Shown one piece after another: positions 42,350 to 50,929 of a DNA stretch of 55,829 nucleotides. The stretch lies in the NCBI GenBank assembly GCA_947166405.1, contig CAMVEA010000003.1, forward strand, positions 1-55,829, read 5' to 3'. A model generated the notes under the pieces. That model was not told the origin of the DNA. It searched no databases and saw nothing but the letters and a program-made list of their open reading frames with translations. A program made the translations under genes and the position numbers. The DNA is from an uncultured Candidatus Saccharibacteria bacterium. GTDB lineage: Bacteria; Patescibacteriota; Saccharimonadia; Saccharimonadales; Saccharimonadaceae. Numbering within the stretch: position 1 is the stretch's first letter; each line of letters begins with the position of its first letter.

Positions 42350-42727
42350 TTATATTTTTAACTCATCCGCGCCAAACAACATACAAACATCTCCCGTACT
42401 TGCTTTCGTCCAATAATGATTATCATCTATATAACCATCTGCTTTCTTTTTTGCTTTATCAACATAGGAAAACACTCTAACGGCACGAAAAGAGATTTTA
42501 TCATACGGAAATCCATAATCAAACTTAAAATCATGTGGCATATCCAAATCTTCATATCCACCAAGATAATCAGCGACATATAAGACGTAGTTTGCGCCTT
42601 TTTTATCCGCAAAAACATAAACCATGGAGTCCGGCGTAACCCGTTTTGATGCTAAAAAAGACGCGTCACTAACGCCGTAAGATTTAAGAACCTCTATCAA
42701 CTCTTTTCCAGAAATTTCTTCCATCAT
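42350..42727 (-). CDS. Uncharacterised 125-residue protein
   Basis: The likely start is the ATG pair at 42727/42724 (MMEEISGKELIEVLKSYG). The upstream open frame of 36 codons is hydrophobic noise crossing the promoter TGA-TATAAT (42738-42746). The protein looks like a small soluble alpha/beta fold (SMVYVFADKKGANYVLYVAD; YDKISFRAVRVFSYVDKAKK). No family is recognised. Confidence 0.65.
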   Translation of the reverse strand: MMEEISGKELIEVLKSYGVSDASFLASKRVTPDSMVYVFADKKGANYVLYVADYLGGYEDLDMPHDFKFDYGFPYDKISFRAVRVFSYVDKAKKKADGYIDDNHYWTKASTGDVCMLFGADELKI

Positions 42728-42831
42728 GATTAGTATTATTATATCATTTTTACAGTGAAAAGGCTGGCAAAGACCTACATTCAACCCTCCAGCGCACCAA
42801 ATCAGAGAAATAAAAAAGCATAATTGGTAGC

Positions 42832-42999
42832 TCATGTTAAAATGAATCTATCACAAAACAACTTCTCCGGATTCATATGGTACGGAATACTATGTCGTGC
42901 CTGAATCTCATCCGCCACCTGCGACGCCTCCTCCGCCGTCGTAATCATCGGACTCGCATGCCCAAGATAAAGCAATCGGTCTTTATTATCACCACTCAT
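42832..42999 (-). pseudogene. In-frame mini-copy of the MBL hydrolase gene
   Basis: The frame reads MSGDNKDRLLYLGHASPMIT then TAEEASQVADEIQARHSIPY and HMNPEKLF. It joins the first 18 and a late 28-residue piece of the intact 41238-41879 gene, with the metal-binding core deleted. The join lies in a nine-base sequence, GACGGCGGA, present at both places in the intact gene, as expected from deletion at a short repeat. Seven unrelated codons end the frame. Confidence 0.8.
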
Positions 43000-43015
43000 T
43001 TCTATACGATAGCCA

Positions 43016-43273
43016 CTATGCTTTCTTCCATCTCTTCAATGTCGGAAACACTTTCGTACAATACTCGCGCATCTGCTCATTCGTCATCCCAGCCTGCTCA
43101 CCAAATTGTGAACACTTTTCAATATATTCTTCCATCGTGCATTCATCCAAAAACTTCCCCTCGTTATAGCACCATTTACAATAATCTTTATTTACGCTTC
43201 CGTCCGCATTCGTACCAAACATCTCATCCGATGTTAGCGGCATTGCACAACTTTGACAAATAGTTTGTTCCAT
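43016..43273 (-). CDS. Putative zinc-ribbon protein
   Basis: An 85-residue protein of the putative zinc-ribbon family (PF12674 type): ICQSCAMPLTSDEMFGTNAD, GSVNKDYCKWCYNEGKF, and GMTNEQMREYCTKVFPTLKR. Two CxxC pairs bind zinc. The family is often next to transcriptional regulators and small redox genes. Its 5' block is a near-exact copy of that of the MmcQ/YjbR gene, and the MBL mini-copy follows directly, so this is a partial duplication of the 41.2-42.3 kb segment. Confidence 0.85.
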   Translation of the reverse strand: MEQTICQSCAMPLTSDEMFGTNADGSVNKDYCKWCYNEGKFLDECTMEEYIEKCSQFGEQAGMTNEQMREYCTKVFPTLKRWKKA

Positions 43274-43313
43274 AATAATCCTTTGTTAACTTATTACTAT
43301 TATACCACTAAAC

Positions 43314-43619
43314 CTAAACCCCCAACCTCTCCAGCCACTCATCCAACTTCCGAATGCCATCTTCTGTACGCGCGGTGGAGCCAGACATATTAAAGCCGTC
43401 ACCTTTTAAAGTAGCGCCAGGCATTAGCTCAGCAAGTTTCTCGTAAGTCCCAGCATTTCCTGAGCCCTCATGTGTATTAAATGGAATCACCGTCTTCCCA
43501 TCAGTCATTTCTTGATTCTCCTTTTCTTTAGTTTGTTTGCTATCCAATAAAACCAAACCAACACCAGCCGCACAAAGTACGGCAACGATGCTAGCTGTAA
43601 TGATTATAGTCCTTTTCAT
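43314..43619 (-). CDS. Membrane-anchored half flavodoxin
   Basis: A 101-residue protein: an N-terminal anchor (TIIITASIVAVLCAAGVGLV) joined to the C-terminal half of a flavodoxin-like domain (GKTVIPFNTHEGSGNAGTYE then DGIRKLDEWLERLGV). The N-terminal flavodoxin half, which binds the FMN phosphate, is missing, so it should not bind FMN as a normal flavodoxin. It follows the aldo/keto reductase gene by five bases in the same operon. It may be a decaying gene or a complementing half. Confidence 0.7.
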   Translation of the reverse strand: MKRTIIITASIVAVLCAAGVGLVLLDSKQTKEKENQEMTDGKTVIPFNTHEGSGNAGTYEKLAELMPGATLKGDGFNMSGSTARTEDGIRKLDEWLERLGV

Positions 43620-43624
43620 GTAGA

Positions 43625-44500
43625 TTACTTTTGGTTATTAAAATCCGGTGCATAATTCGCAAACTGCGCTTCTTGTTGTTCCTCACTCATCGTAAAGAAC
43701 CGCATCTTGCCATCAAGCTCCGCAATCCGCGCCATCTCATCTTCGGTTAACTCAAAATCGAATATCTCAATATTTTCCGCAATCTCCGACTCATCAGCCG
43801 ACCCAGGGATAGCAATATTACCAACCTGATAATGCCAGCGCAAAACCGTTTGTGCTGGAGTCTTGCCGTGTGCCTCCGCGATTTCGCGAATCGTCGCATC
43901 GCCAAAAACATCTTTAGTATTGTCACGGCCACCCAGCGGGAACCAGGCCTCAAGAATTGTACCAAATGGCTTCATAAACTCCTTCATATCGTTCCCCTGC
44001 CAGAACGGATGCGTCTCATTTTGAAGTACAGCCGGCTTAATCTTAGCCACGTCTAGTACCTTCTGGAACTTCACCTCATAGAAGTTTGACAGCCCAATCG
44101 ATTTTACCTTGCCAGCTTCTACAGCGCGCTCCATGCCTTGATATCCAGCGATATAATTCCCCACCGATTGATGAAGTAGTAGCAAATCAATATATTCAGT
44201 ATCCAGCCGTTCCAAAGTATCTTCAACTGCCGCCTCCACGTCTTCATATTCACTCGGCCAGAGTTTAGTTGTGAGGAAAATCTCCTCACGCGTGCAAATG
44301 CCCTCATCAATTGCACGCTTCATTCCTCGCCCTACTCCACGTTCATTCATATAGACATTGGCAGTATCAATCAAACGATACCCGTCTTTCAACGCATGAT
44401 AAACCGAGTTCTCGGCCTCATCCGGCGTCAATATATAACAGCCAATCCCTAGCACTGGCATTTCGTATCCGCTATTTATTTTCACTGTTGGTGTAGTCAT
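43625..44500 (-). CDS. Aldo/keto reductase
   Basis: A 291-residue NADPH-dependent reductase. The catalytic tetrad is present: Asp in YRLIDTANVY, Tyr in the same motif, Lys in FLTTKLWPSEYED, and His in LLLLHQSVGN; the cofactor region has SIGLSNFYEV and IAIPGSADESEI. It reduces aldehydes or ketones, probably for detoxification. Start follows AAGGAGAAAAT. A divergent remnant of a TetR-like regulator with a dyad near its promoter lies upstream. Confidence 0.93.
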   Translation of the reverse strand: MTTPTVKINSGYEMPVLGIGCYILTPDEAENSVYHALKDGYRLIDTANVYMNERGVGRGMKRAIDEGICTREEIFLTTKLWPSEYEDVEAAVEDTLERLDTEYIDLLLLHQSVGNYIAGYQGMERAVEAGKVKSIGLSNFYEVKFQKVLDVAKIKPAVLQNETHPFWQGNDMKEFMKPFGTILEAWFPLGGRDNTKDVFGDATIREIAEAHGKTPAQTVLRWHYQVGNIAIPGSADESEIAENIEIFDFELTEDEMARIAELDGKMRFFTMSEEQQEAQFANYAPDFNNQK

Positions 44501-44579
44501 ATTTTCTCCTTAGTTTTACTTCTTATCTACTATTATATAAGATTATCCGTCCCAAACAATGGTCAATTATTCACAAACC

Positions 44580-44607
44580 GTTACTTATGTAACTAATGTA
44601 GTATAAT
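44580..44607 (+). promoter_or_regulatory. Dyad GTTAC-ttat-GTAAC and TATAAT box between divergent genes
   Basis: The 14-base dyad (44580-44593) overlaps the -35 position of a TATAAT box (44602-44607) that reads towards the TetR-like remnant. Such an arrangement is typical of a TetR operator controlling itself and the divergent reductase gene. Confidence 0.4.
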
Positions 44608-44616
44608 TGTAACAAT

Positions 44617-44758
44617 ATGATTATTAATGGCAATGAAGATTTGCGCGAGTACGTATAGAGAGTGGGTAGAAAATGGTAAGATGATACCGCTCGATGAAAT
44701 TGTTGAAACTTCCAACAAGTTACTTAAGAGTGGACTTGATGGAATCTTTGTGTTATAA
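44617..44758 (+). pseudogene. Remnant of a TetR-like regulator
   Basis: ATG 44617 opens a frame of 13 codons ending in TAG. A shifted frame then reads REWVENGKMIPLDEIVETSN and KLLKSGLDGIFVL, which resembles the C-terminal end of TetR-family proteins. The DNA-binding domain is gone. The divergent aldo/keto reductase gene fits as its former target. Confidence 0.35.
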
Positions 44759-44780
44759 CTAAGTCAAAGGAGTACTTAAT

Positions 44781-45491
44781 ATGAAACAAATCAAACCAAT
44801 CGTATGGGGCATCGCTATTATCGCCCTCGGTGTCATCTTCGGCGGTAACGCTCTCGGACTATTTAATCTTGACATTTTCTTTGACGGCTGGTGGACGCTA
44901 TTTATCATTATTCCGAGTGTTGTCAGCTTGTTTACAGATCAAGACAAAATCATGAGTCTCGGTTTCGTCGCCGTGGGCGTCATTTTGCTTCTGGCCGCCC
45001 AAGATGTCTTTTCCTACGATGTGGCTTGGAAAGTGATTCTCGCAGTCTTTCTTGTTGCAGTTGGCCTTTCCATCATTATAAAAAGTATTTTTCATAACAA
45101 AAATAACCAAGAAGTTGCGAAGAAGGTTGCCGAAGCCACCAAAGACAGTAAAGCTATGGACTCTCAGTTTGCTGCTTTCTCCGGTACAGACCGCGTTTAT
45201 AAGGACGAAGTTTTTACTGGCTCCAATATCGCCGCCATCTTTGGCGGTGTCAGCCTAGATCTCAGGAGTGCCAAATTCGAAAAAGATACCGTCATTAAAG
45301 CCTTTGCCCTCTTCGGAGGAATTGACATTATGGTTCCAGAAGACGTCAAAGTTAAATTAAAATCCAGTTTCATATTCGGTGGTATTTCTGATGATCGCAA
45401 ATCCGCTTCCGAGAAAGGCAAATATACTATTTATATCGACGCAGCCGGTGGATTCGGTGGTGTTACTATTACTGATAAAACCAAGAAATGA
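44781..45491 (+). CDS. LiaF-like membrane protein
   Basis: A 236-residue protein with four N-terminal membrane segments (IVWGIAIIALGVIFGGNALG; WWTLFIIIPSVVSLF; MSLGFVAVGVILLLAAQDVF; WKVILAVFLVAVGLSIIIKS) and a C-terminal beta domain (GSNIAAIFGGVSLDLRSAKF; ALFGGIDIMVPEDVKVKLKS). This matches LiaF/VraT-type proteins that respond to cell-envelope stress in Firmicutes. No LiaRS two-component genes are adjacent. Start follows AAAGGAGTACTTAAT. Confidence 0.85.
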   Translation: MKQIKPIVWGIAIIALGVIFGGNALGLFNLDIFFDGWWTLFIIIPSVVSLFTDQDKIMSLGFVAVGVILLLAAQDVFSYDVAWKVILAVFLVAVGLSIIIKSIFHNKNNQEVAKKVAEATKDSKAMDSQFAAFSGTDRVYKDEVFTGSNIAAIFGGVSLDLRSAKFEKDTVIKAFALFGGIDIMVPEDVKVKLKSSFIFGGISDDRKSASEKGKYTIYIDAAGGFGGVTITDKTKK

Positions 45492-45615
45492 TTCAGTTTT
45501 TACAAAAAATATAACAAAAACCAAGTATTTATCAATCCCCCATTACGAACATTATGGTTCACCAAACTCATTAAACAACTTTGCTTTTAAGTGTCAGAAC
45601 TTCAATATCAACTTA

Positions 45616-47811
45616 TTAGCGTTTCTTATCTCCACGAGCAATAATTAGGATGACCACAGCGATGATACCTAGCCCCATTAGTGCTGGCCAGACGAACGAA
45701 AGTTTTCTTGTAAACCACAATACCGCTAAAGCCAAGGCTACAGCTCCCGTTATCCATAGCCGCCGTTGTTTGATTGCTAATCCGTATATTAATATAGCAA
45801 CAGCTTCAACCATGAATAGAATCATAGTCCAATCGACACCACCTAGAGCTATCGCTCCCAAGATTGATAACAGTCCAATAGAACCCACAACCTGTCGTGA
45901 CTTCAATTCGTCGTCCCACATTAAGCTAGTGATTAGTAAACTAATAAATACTATATGCGCCGAAAACACTCCAACCCAAACGCCTGGATTATGACTCGCA
46001 ATCGCCATAACAAAAGATATTACCGAGAATGCAATTAGATAAATCGATGGTTCCGCCATAGAGCGATTATTTTTAATCCATCCCCTTAAGCCAATCGCTA
46101 TTGCCGCCACCAAGGATATTATTCCTATAGACCAGGAAGTCATCTTGACGACAAAAGCAGCTATGCCAAGCAGTATAATACTTACGATAGTTAAGGCATC
46201 ACCTCTCGAACTGTCTATTTGCTTCCCTGTGATTGCTTTGTCTTCTGTCGTCCAGCTCAATGCAGACATCACCACTATTTCCACTAAATAAAAGCAGTAG
46301 CATAATGTAGATATGCCATCCCAGGGCAGGCCAAGCATATTAGCTATTGTGACTGGTAGCGCTATTCCAATAGGTATTAGCGCATAATACCACTTAAATG
46401 ATCGGTGTAGGAACCTAGCAGACAATGCAACTGCAATGTCTACTAGTAAGGCACACGACAATGCAATCCAGATGTTTGGAGCCAGAAAACCTCCAATCAG
46501 AAAACCTGCCACAACAAAGCTTAGCATTACGGCAATTAGCCAAGGAGTCTCTATCCTACGACGATTCTCTATTGCTTTCTTATCCAGGTGAAGCATGAAA
46601 AAGCTGAGGATTAGTTCCATAGTAGTTACGGTAGCAAGAGCGATACCAGTAGCAAACGCTGTAGGTATCATTAAGTTTACTGCCATTACTATCCATATAG
46701 GAATTGTGAGCCTCAGCAAAGATTCTCGAATAACACCATTATTGCGCCAGTAGTTTATCGCAAGCTGGATGATGATAATGGTAAGCATTAATAGATATTG
46801 GAGTTCACTGATGTACGGGGATGCCAGTAAACTGGAAACCAAAGTTGCTAGTGGCAGCCACTCCCCTGTGATCTTTACGGTATCAAACATTATTCCAAGT
46901 TTACTAGAGCTGCTAACTAAACTTAATAAATCACAAACAATACCGATTGCCATCACGAGCATAAAATATGCCGTCGCGCTGAGCCCCATAACAGATGACA
47001 TCGAGCAGCTCAACGATACGAAGCCAGCAATTGCGAAATACGAGAAGATTCTGTTGTTCATGATATAAGTGGCAAGTATTAAGACTGGAATGCTAATTAT
47101 ACTAAAGACTAGCCAAATGATGCGCGGATCAATGAGAGTAAGATTGTAGAATAAAACGCCAACAAACGGGATAATTGCCATTCCAGTACCAACAAAAACA
47201 TGGCAGATTGACCTAAATTTTTTGTTGTGACGCATTGCGATGCCGCCACCATAAAATGCAATAGCGAGCAGAATCAATAAAGGCAGACCAATCATACCTT
47301 GTCCCGATCCGACAAGTCCACCTACACCTGCCAGCAAAAGCAAACTTCCTGCGTACAAAGCAACCACGATTCCATTACTTGTTGTATCCGTATTGTCAGA
47401 CGCAATAAGGCTGGCGTTTTTTGGCAAGGTTTCTAGCACGTCGTTTTTTTCATTTACGGCAGTGGGCGCGTTTTTTGCTGTATTTTCTGTGTTGCCTGAA
47501 GATGTAATGGTCTTTGTTGTATCTGCAGTGTTATCCGAAGAAGCAACGGTCTTTGCGATGTCTGGTTGATCGGCTATATCGTCTCTCAGGAATTTCATTC
47601 TTTTTCGCAAATCTTTTAAACGAGATAGATTGGGATTTTGCTTATCTAACTCTGCCAGTATCATGTGGATGATATAATCAGTTTCATCGTCATAATCACT
47701 TGGACTATCACTTTCAAACGAAGTCCCCCCAGATTTAGAGCTATTGTCTCTATTGTTCAGCAGTATTAGTGGTATTATTATAATAACTAGAATAAGAATA
47801 ACCGTAGGCAT
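45616..47811 (-). CDS. Large polytopic membrane protein of unknown function
   Basis: A 731-residue protein with an N-terminal membrane segment (TVILILVIIIIPLILL), a soluble linker with TADTTKTITSSGNTENT-like Ser/Thr repeats, and about 18 hydrophobic segments in the rest. It resembles the DUF2157/DUF2339 type of multi-spanning proteins in general layout, but I cannot assign a family. TATAAT ends six bases before the ATG, so it is likely leaderless. It is convergent with the LiaF-like gene. Confidence 0.7.
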   Translation of the reverse strand: MPTVILILVIIIIPLILLNNRDNSSKSGGTSFESDSPSDYDDETDYIIHMILAELDKQNPNLSRLKDLRKRMKFLRDDIADQPDIAKTVASSDNTADTTKTITSSGNTENTAKNAPTAVNEKNDVLETLPKNASLIASDNTDTTSNGIVVALYAGSLLLLAGVGGLVGSGQGMIGLPLLILLAIAFYGGGIAMRHNKKFRSICHVFVGTGMAIIPFVGVLFYNLTLIDPRIIWLVFSIISIPVLILATYIMNNRIFSYFAIAGFVSLSCSMSSVMGLSATAYFMLVMAIGIVCDLLSLVSSSSKLGIMFDTVKITGEWLPLATLVSSLLASPYISELQYLLMLTIIIIQLAINYWRNNGVIRESLLRLTIPIWIVMAVNLMIPTAFATGIALATVTTMELILSFFMLHLDKKAIENRRRIETPWLIAVMLSFVVAGFLIGGFLAPNIWIALSCALLVDIAVALSARFLHRSFKWYYALIPIGIALPVTIANMLGLPWDGISTLCYCFYLVEIVVMSALSWTTEDKAITGKQIDSSRGDALTIVSIILLGIAAFVVKMTSWSIGIISLVAAIAIGLRGWIKNNRSMAEPSIYLIAFSVISFVMAIASHNPGVWVGVFSAHIVFISLLITSLMWDDELKSRQVVGSIGLLSILGAIALGGVDWTMILFMVEAVAILIYGLAIKQRRLWITGAVALALAVLWFTRKLSFVWPALMGLGIIAVVILIIARGDKKR

Positions 47812-47817
47812 ATTTAT

Positions 47818-47826
47818 ATTATACTA
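47818..47826 (-). promoter_or_regulatory. Leaderless -10 box of the 731-residue membrane protein gene
   Basis: TATAAT on the minus strand is followed by six bases and then ATG 47811. The three bases before it read TAG rather than TGn. Confidence 0.5.
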
Positions 47827-47878
47827 TAATTCAATTAATTTGCGAAAAAAAGTTGGCTTAGGAATGTGTCATTCACCT

Positions 47879-48002
47879 TTACGGGCCAGCTTCAAACGAG
47901 TTATACAATAACTCCTTCAAGGCATCTTTCAACTCGCCTTCAAGCGCAACTGGCTGACCAGTATAAGTTGCATCCTGTTTTTTCACGCCACGAATCAAAC
48001 CC
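47879..48002 (-). pseudogene. C-terminal remnant of an unidentified gene
   Basis: A 40-codon frame reads GLIRGVKKQDATYTGQPVAL then EGELKDALKELLYNSFEAGP before TAA. It begins just after a TAG and has no start, but the sequence looks like folded protein. It follows the MmcQ/YjbR gene at 48015. I cannot name the family. Confidence 0.35.
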
Positions 48003-48014
48003 TAAATAACCCCA

Positions 48015-48422
48015 CTATTTATCCGTCAACAAATAACTCTTAGAAATCAGCTCAAACACCATCTCATCCGACAGCCCACCATCCAATACTACTGTAATCC
48101 AATTATTCTTATTCATATGATAGGCCGGAAAAATATGATCACTCGTCTCCGCAAAATCATAAGTCTGATTCCTATCAAACTTCAAATTAATTATCTCAAC
48201 AGTATCATTATGCTCTTTATCTTCGTCGTCTTTAGGTTTCGCCTTTTCTGCTCCTAGACTCCTAGAAGATATTGTCGCCACGAGTGCAAACCATTTCCGA
48301 TTATCCCCATGCCGAAACACGCAGTAACTCGGATATTTTTCCGGCCACAAAAACTCTGGCTCCGCCTCATATTCAGTTTTAATATGCTTTACCACCCTAT
48401 TAGTCTGTTGACTTTTAGACAT
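48015..48422 (-). CDS. MmcQ/YjbR-family protein, second paralogue
   Basis: A 135-residue protein of the YjbR fold (FLWPEKYPSYCVFRHGDNRK, WFALVATISS, then HIFPAYHMNKNNWITVVLDG). It is diverged from the copy at 41885-42292 and has a charged insert (GAEKAKPKDDEDKEHND). I choose ATG 48422 because GGAGA lies seven bases before it; the open frame extends five codons upstream. It follows the cyclophilin-like gene by about 30 bases in the same direction. Confidence 0.8.
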   Translation of the reverse strand: MSKSQQTNRVVKHIKTEYEAEPEFLWPEKYPSYCVFRHGDNRKWFALVATISSRSLGAEKAKPKDDEDKEHNDTVEIINLKFDRNQTYDFAETSDHIFPAYHMNKNNWITVVLDGGLSDEMVFELISKSYLLTDK

Positions 48423-48451
48423 TTTTATCTCCATCAAATCTAAAACCTGAA

Positions 48452-48964
48452 TTACTCAGCGCCAAACTCAACCACAACATCACCATCCCCCAACTCCGGT
48501 AGCCCATCGATGTGCCCAATCTTCGTATAGCTATACTCCGTATCAAACGATTCGTAGAAAATCACCAAGCAATCATCACCATAAAGCATCACATCCCCAG
48601 CTTCAACTCGCCCAGGCTCATACGAATTTACTGGTAAAGGCCCGTCCAAATTCACATATTTCTCATTACTATTCAAATCACTCATGGTAAGTTCAAGCGG
48701 GAGCATTTTAGCCAAAGCCACAGCTGTCGCATTATCTTCTAGTTGAATCTCCAATTTCTCGCCATTAATAGTTGCATACATTTTATTCTCCTCCATTTCA
48801 CTATTTTCGATTTCACCAGAGCTATCAGCTTCCGCCGAACTGTCCGCACTATCCAAATTCGGATCAACATTTGTCCGATTCTGATTCATCATTACCATAG
48901 TTACTATTACTGTTATAATTACCACAACTAAAACAATAATCGGCATTTCTAGCTTTTTCTTCAT
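48452..48964 (-). CDS. Membrane-anchored cyclophilin-like fold protein
   Basis: A 170-residue protein with an N-terminal anchor (MPIIVLVVVIITVIVTMVMM), an acidic Ser-rich linker, and a cyclophilin-like beta-barrel (MYATINGEKLEIQLEDNATA; YVNLDGPLPVNSYEPGRVEA; GDVMLYGDDCLVIFYESFDT). In Firmicutes this domain is usually found beside flavodoxin, alpha/beta hydrolase and aldo/keto reductase genes, as here. It lacks the catalytic Arg of true prolyl isomerases. It is six bases downstream of the hydrolase gene. Confidence 0.8.
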   Translation of the reverse strand: MKKKLEMPIIVLVVVIITVIVTMVMMNQNRTNVDPNLDSADSSAEADSSGEIENSEMEENKMYATINGEKLEIQLEDNATAVALAKMLPLELTMSDLNSNEKYVNLDGPLPVNSYEPGRVEAGDVMLYGDDCLVIFYESFDTEYSYTKIGHIDGLPELGDGDVVVEFGAE

Positions 48965-48970
48965 TTTCGA

Positions 48971-50011
48971 TTATTCTCCTATATTATTTCTGACAAACTC
49001 CTCAATTGCGTCAAACGGAATTTTCTCGAAATTATCATACAAATCACAGTGCGTTGCCCCTTCTACAATCAAAAGTTCCTTATTCCCCACCTTCGTTACG
49101 CCAAGTGCAGCATTACCGGTATACGGCGCTGGCGCATTATCTGTCTCATATTTAAATCCAGTCATCTGCGCAAAAGCATCCTCACCCATGTACCGCGAGT
49201 GCGCTTTTTCACCGTGAATAATCAATACCGCTCCCGAAATTTCATTCACATTCGTAAACGCCGTCGTATTCATCAGCGAAATATTTCCCGTCATCGCCCA
49301 ACCGTCGTTAGAATTCAAACTTCGCGCATGATAACCACGCGGTGTTTTATAATATGCGTGATAATCTTTCACAAATTGAGGAGCATCTTCCGGCAATGGA
49401 TCCACCACTCCACCCGCGAGCTTCATTTTGCCATTTCTATAATCTTCTATCCTTTGCCGATTTGCAGCTTCCTTAGCTTGGAGTCTCGCCTCCACTGAAT
49501 CAGCTTCGTCAAAATACCCATTTCGCGCCACCCGAGGCATATCATACATCGTCGCGCAAACCGTCGCCTTAATCCGCGTGTCAAGGCAGGCCGTCTGCAG
49601 CGCCACTCCGCCCCAACCACATACGCCAATAATCGAAATTTTCTCCGCATCGACATTTTCAAGCGAACAAAGATAATCTACTGCCGCCTGAAAATCCTCT
49701 ACATTGAGGTCCCAGCTCGTCACATACCGTGGTTCCCCGCCAGACTCTCCAGTATAAGAAGGGTCAAATGCCAGAGTCACGAACCCCCGCTCTGCCATCT
49801 CCTGCGCATAAAGCCCAGACGATTGCTCTTTCACTGCTCCATACGGCCCCGCCACCGCAATCGCCGGCAGCCGCCCAACAGCACCCTTCGGCTCATACAA
49901 ATCCGCCGCAAGTTCAATCCCAAAATGGTTTTTGAAACTCACCTTCCGGTGGTTTACTTTTTCGCTTTTTGGGAATACCTTATCCCATTCTTCAGTCATT
50001 TTTAATACCAT
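48971..50011 (-). CDS. Alpha/beta hydrolase with Cys at the nucleophile position
   Basis: A 346-residue dienelactone-hydrolase-like protein. The nucleophile elbow reads GVCGWGG, with Cys in place of Ser as in related COG1073 members; Asp candidates are in LIIHGEKAHSRY and the His is in VEGATHCDLYDN. It is first of an apparent operon with the cyclophilin-like and YjbR genes. The start is ATG 50011 after TAGGAGGATT; ATG 49999 is an alternative. Confidence 0.85.
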   Translation of the reverse strand: MVLKMTEEWDKVFPKSEKVNHRKVSFKNHFGIELAADLYEPKGAVGRLPAIAVAGPYGAVKEQSSGLYAQEMAERGFVTLAFDPSYTGESGGEPRYVTSWDLNVEDFQAAVDYLCSLENVDAEKISIIGVCGWGGVALQTACLDTRIKATVCATMYDMPRVARNGYFDEADSVEARLQAKEAANRQRIEDYRNGKMKLAGGVVDPLPEDAPQFVKDYHAYYKTPRGYHARSLNSNDGWAMTGNISLMNTTAFTNVNEISGAVLIIHGEKAHSRYMGEDAFAQMTGFKYETDNAPAPYTGNAALGVTKVGNKELLIVEGATHCDLYDNFEKIPFDAIEEFVRNNIGE

Positions 50012-50197
50012 AATCCTCCTAAATATATTATGTTAACATTATAGCATCTAACTCACACCAACTCAAACACCTCCAAAGAAAAATGTTTCATTTTTCTCGC
50101 TCCTACTCTCATGAGTACTTTACGATAATTACTTATCGCCCCTCAAACGCATATTTTCTTCAACACATAATACTTCACAATATATTATATCTTACGA
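50012..50197. other. Intergenic gap with AT-rich hairpin
   Basis: AGAAAAATG-TTT-CATTTTTCT (50081-50101) is a perfect nine-base-pair hairpin, but it has no clean T-run in either direction. The gap otherwise shows no gene. It marks the change to the AT-rich ABC exporter operon. Confidence 0.3.
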
Positions 50198-50929
50198 CTA
50201 TTTATTATCGCTAACCATTCTTTTCTTGAATACAACAATTGATAATAACAAAACTGCTATAAAATAAATTAAGAATACTATTATATGGATAAGAGTTAAA
50301 TTGCTAAAATCATTATGCAATGTTCCCTGAATTATGTTTAGGCATGCTTCAAATGGTAATATTTCACATATAACTTCAAATACTCCACCCATTACTTCTT
50401 TAGGGAAATACATGCCACTCGTAAAGCATACTAATTGAACAATGATACTTCCGAGTCCACCAGTTCCTTTTTCACTAACTAGGCTACCAATTAATATTCC
50501 AAGTGATATAAAGAATACAGAAATAATCATAGATACCAACATAGTTGGTATTATACTTATACTGAATTCTAATCCCATAATAATAGCAGTAGAAAAGAAT
50601 AAAACATTCTGAATTAATACTATCGGTAGAAGCGATATTATATATCCTAAAATAAAATCACTTGATTTCATTGGAGAGGCGCCAAGTCTAATTAAAAACG
50701 ATGATGTTCTATCCTTTGCAATTAATGTAGCAGTAAACAATGTGATAAATGAAAATCCAAATAGAATAATTGATGGAGTGAAGTTTTCTAACCTGTAATT
50801 CTCTGCTGGAATATCAAATTGTTGAAATATAAATAACAAGAATAATGGCAAAGCGATTTCGAATACTAAACCTAAAGGATCTCTAATTAATTCCTTAAAG
50901 TTTCTCTTAGCAAAATTAATCATTCGCAT
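50198..50929 (-). CDS. ABC-2 type exporter permease
   Basis: A 243-residue membrane protein with six hydrophobic segments (GLVFEIALPLFLLFIFQQFD; LENFTPSIILFGFSFITLFT; LVSMIISVFFISLGILIGSL). It pairs with the ATPase upstream: the ATPase stop and the permease start share TAATG, with GGAGGTGAG as ribosome-binding site. The operon is much more AT-rich than its neighbours. Substrate is unknown; lantibiotic or drug export is typical. Confidence 0.88.
   Translation of the reverse strand: MRMINFAKRNFKELIRDPLGLVFEIALPLFLLFIFQQFDIPAENYRLENFTPSIILFGFSFITLFTATLIAKDRTSSFLIRLGASPMKSSDFILGYIISLLPIVLIQNVLFFSTAIIMGLEFSISIIPTMLVSMIISVFFISLGILIGSLVSEKGTGGLGSIIVQLVCFTSGMYFPKEVMGGVFEVICEILPFEACLNIIQGTLHNDFSNLTLIHIIVFLIYFIAVLLLSIVVFKKRMVSDNK

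Noticed and set aside
50081-50101. Terminator hairpin downstream of the ABC permease
   Set aside because: The stem is perfect but very AT-rich with a three-base loop and no T-run after it, so termination is doubtful.
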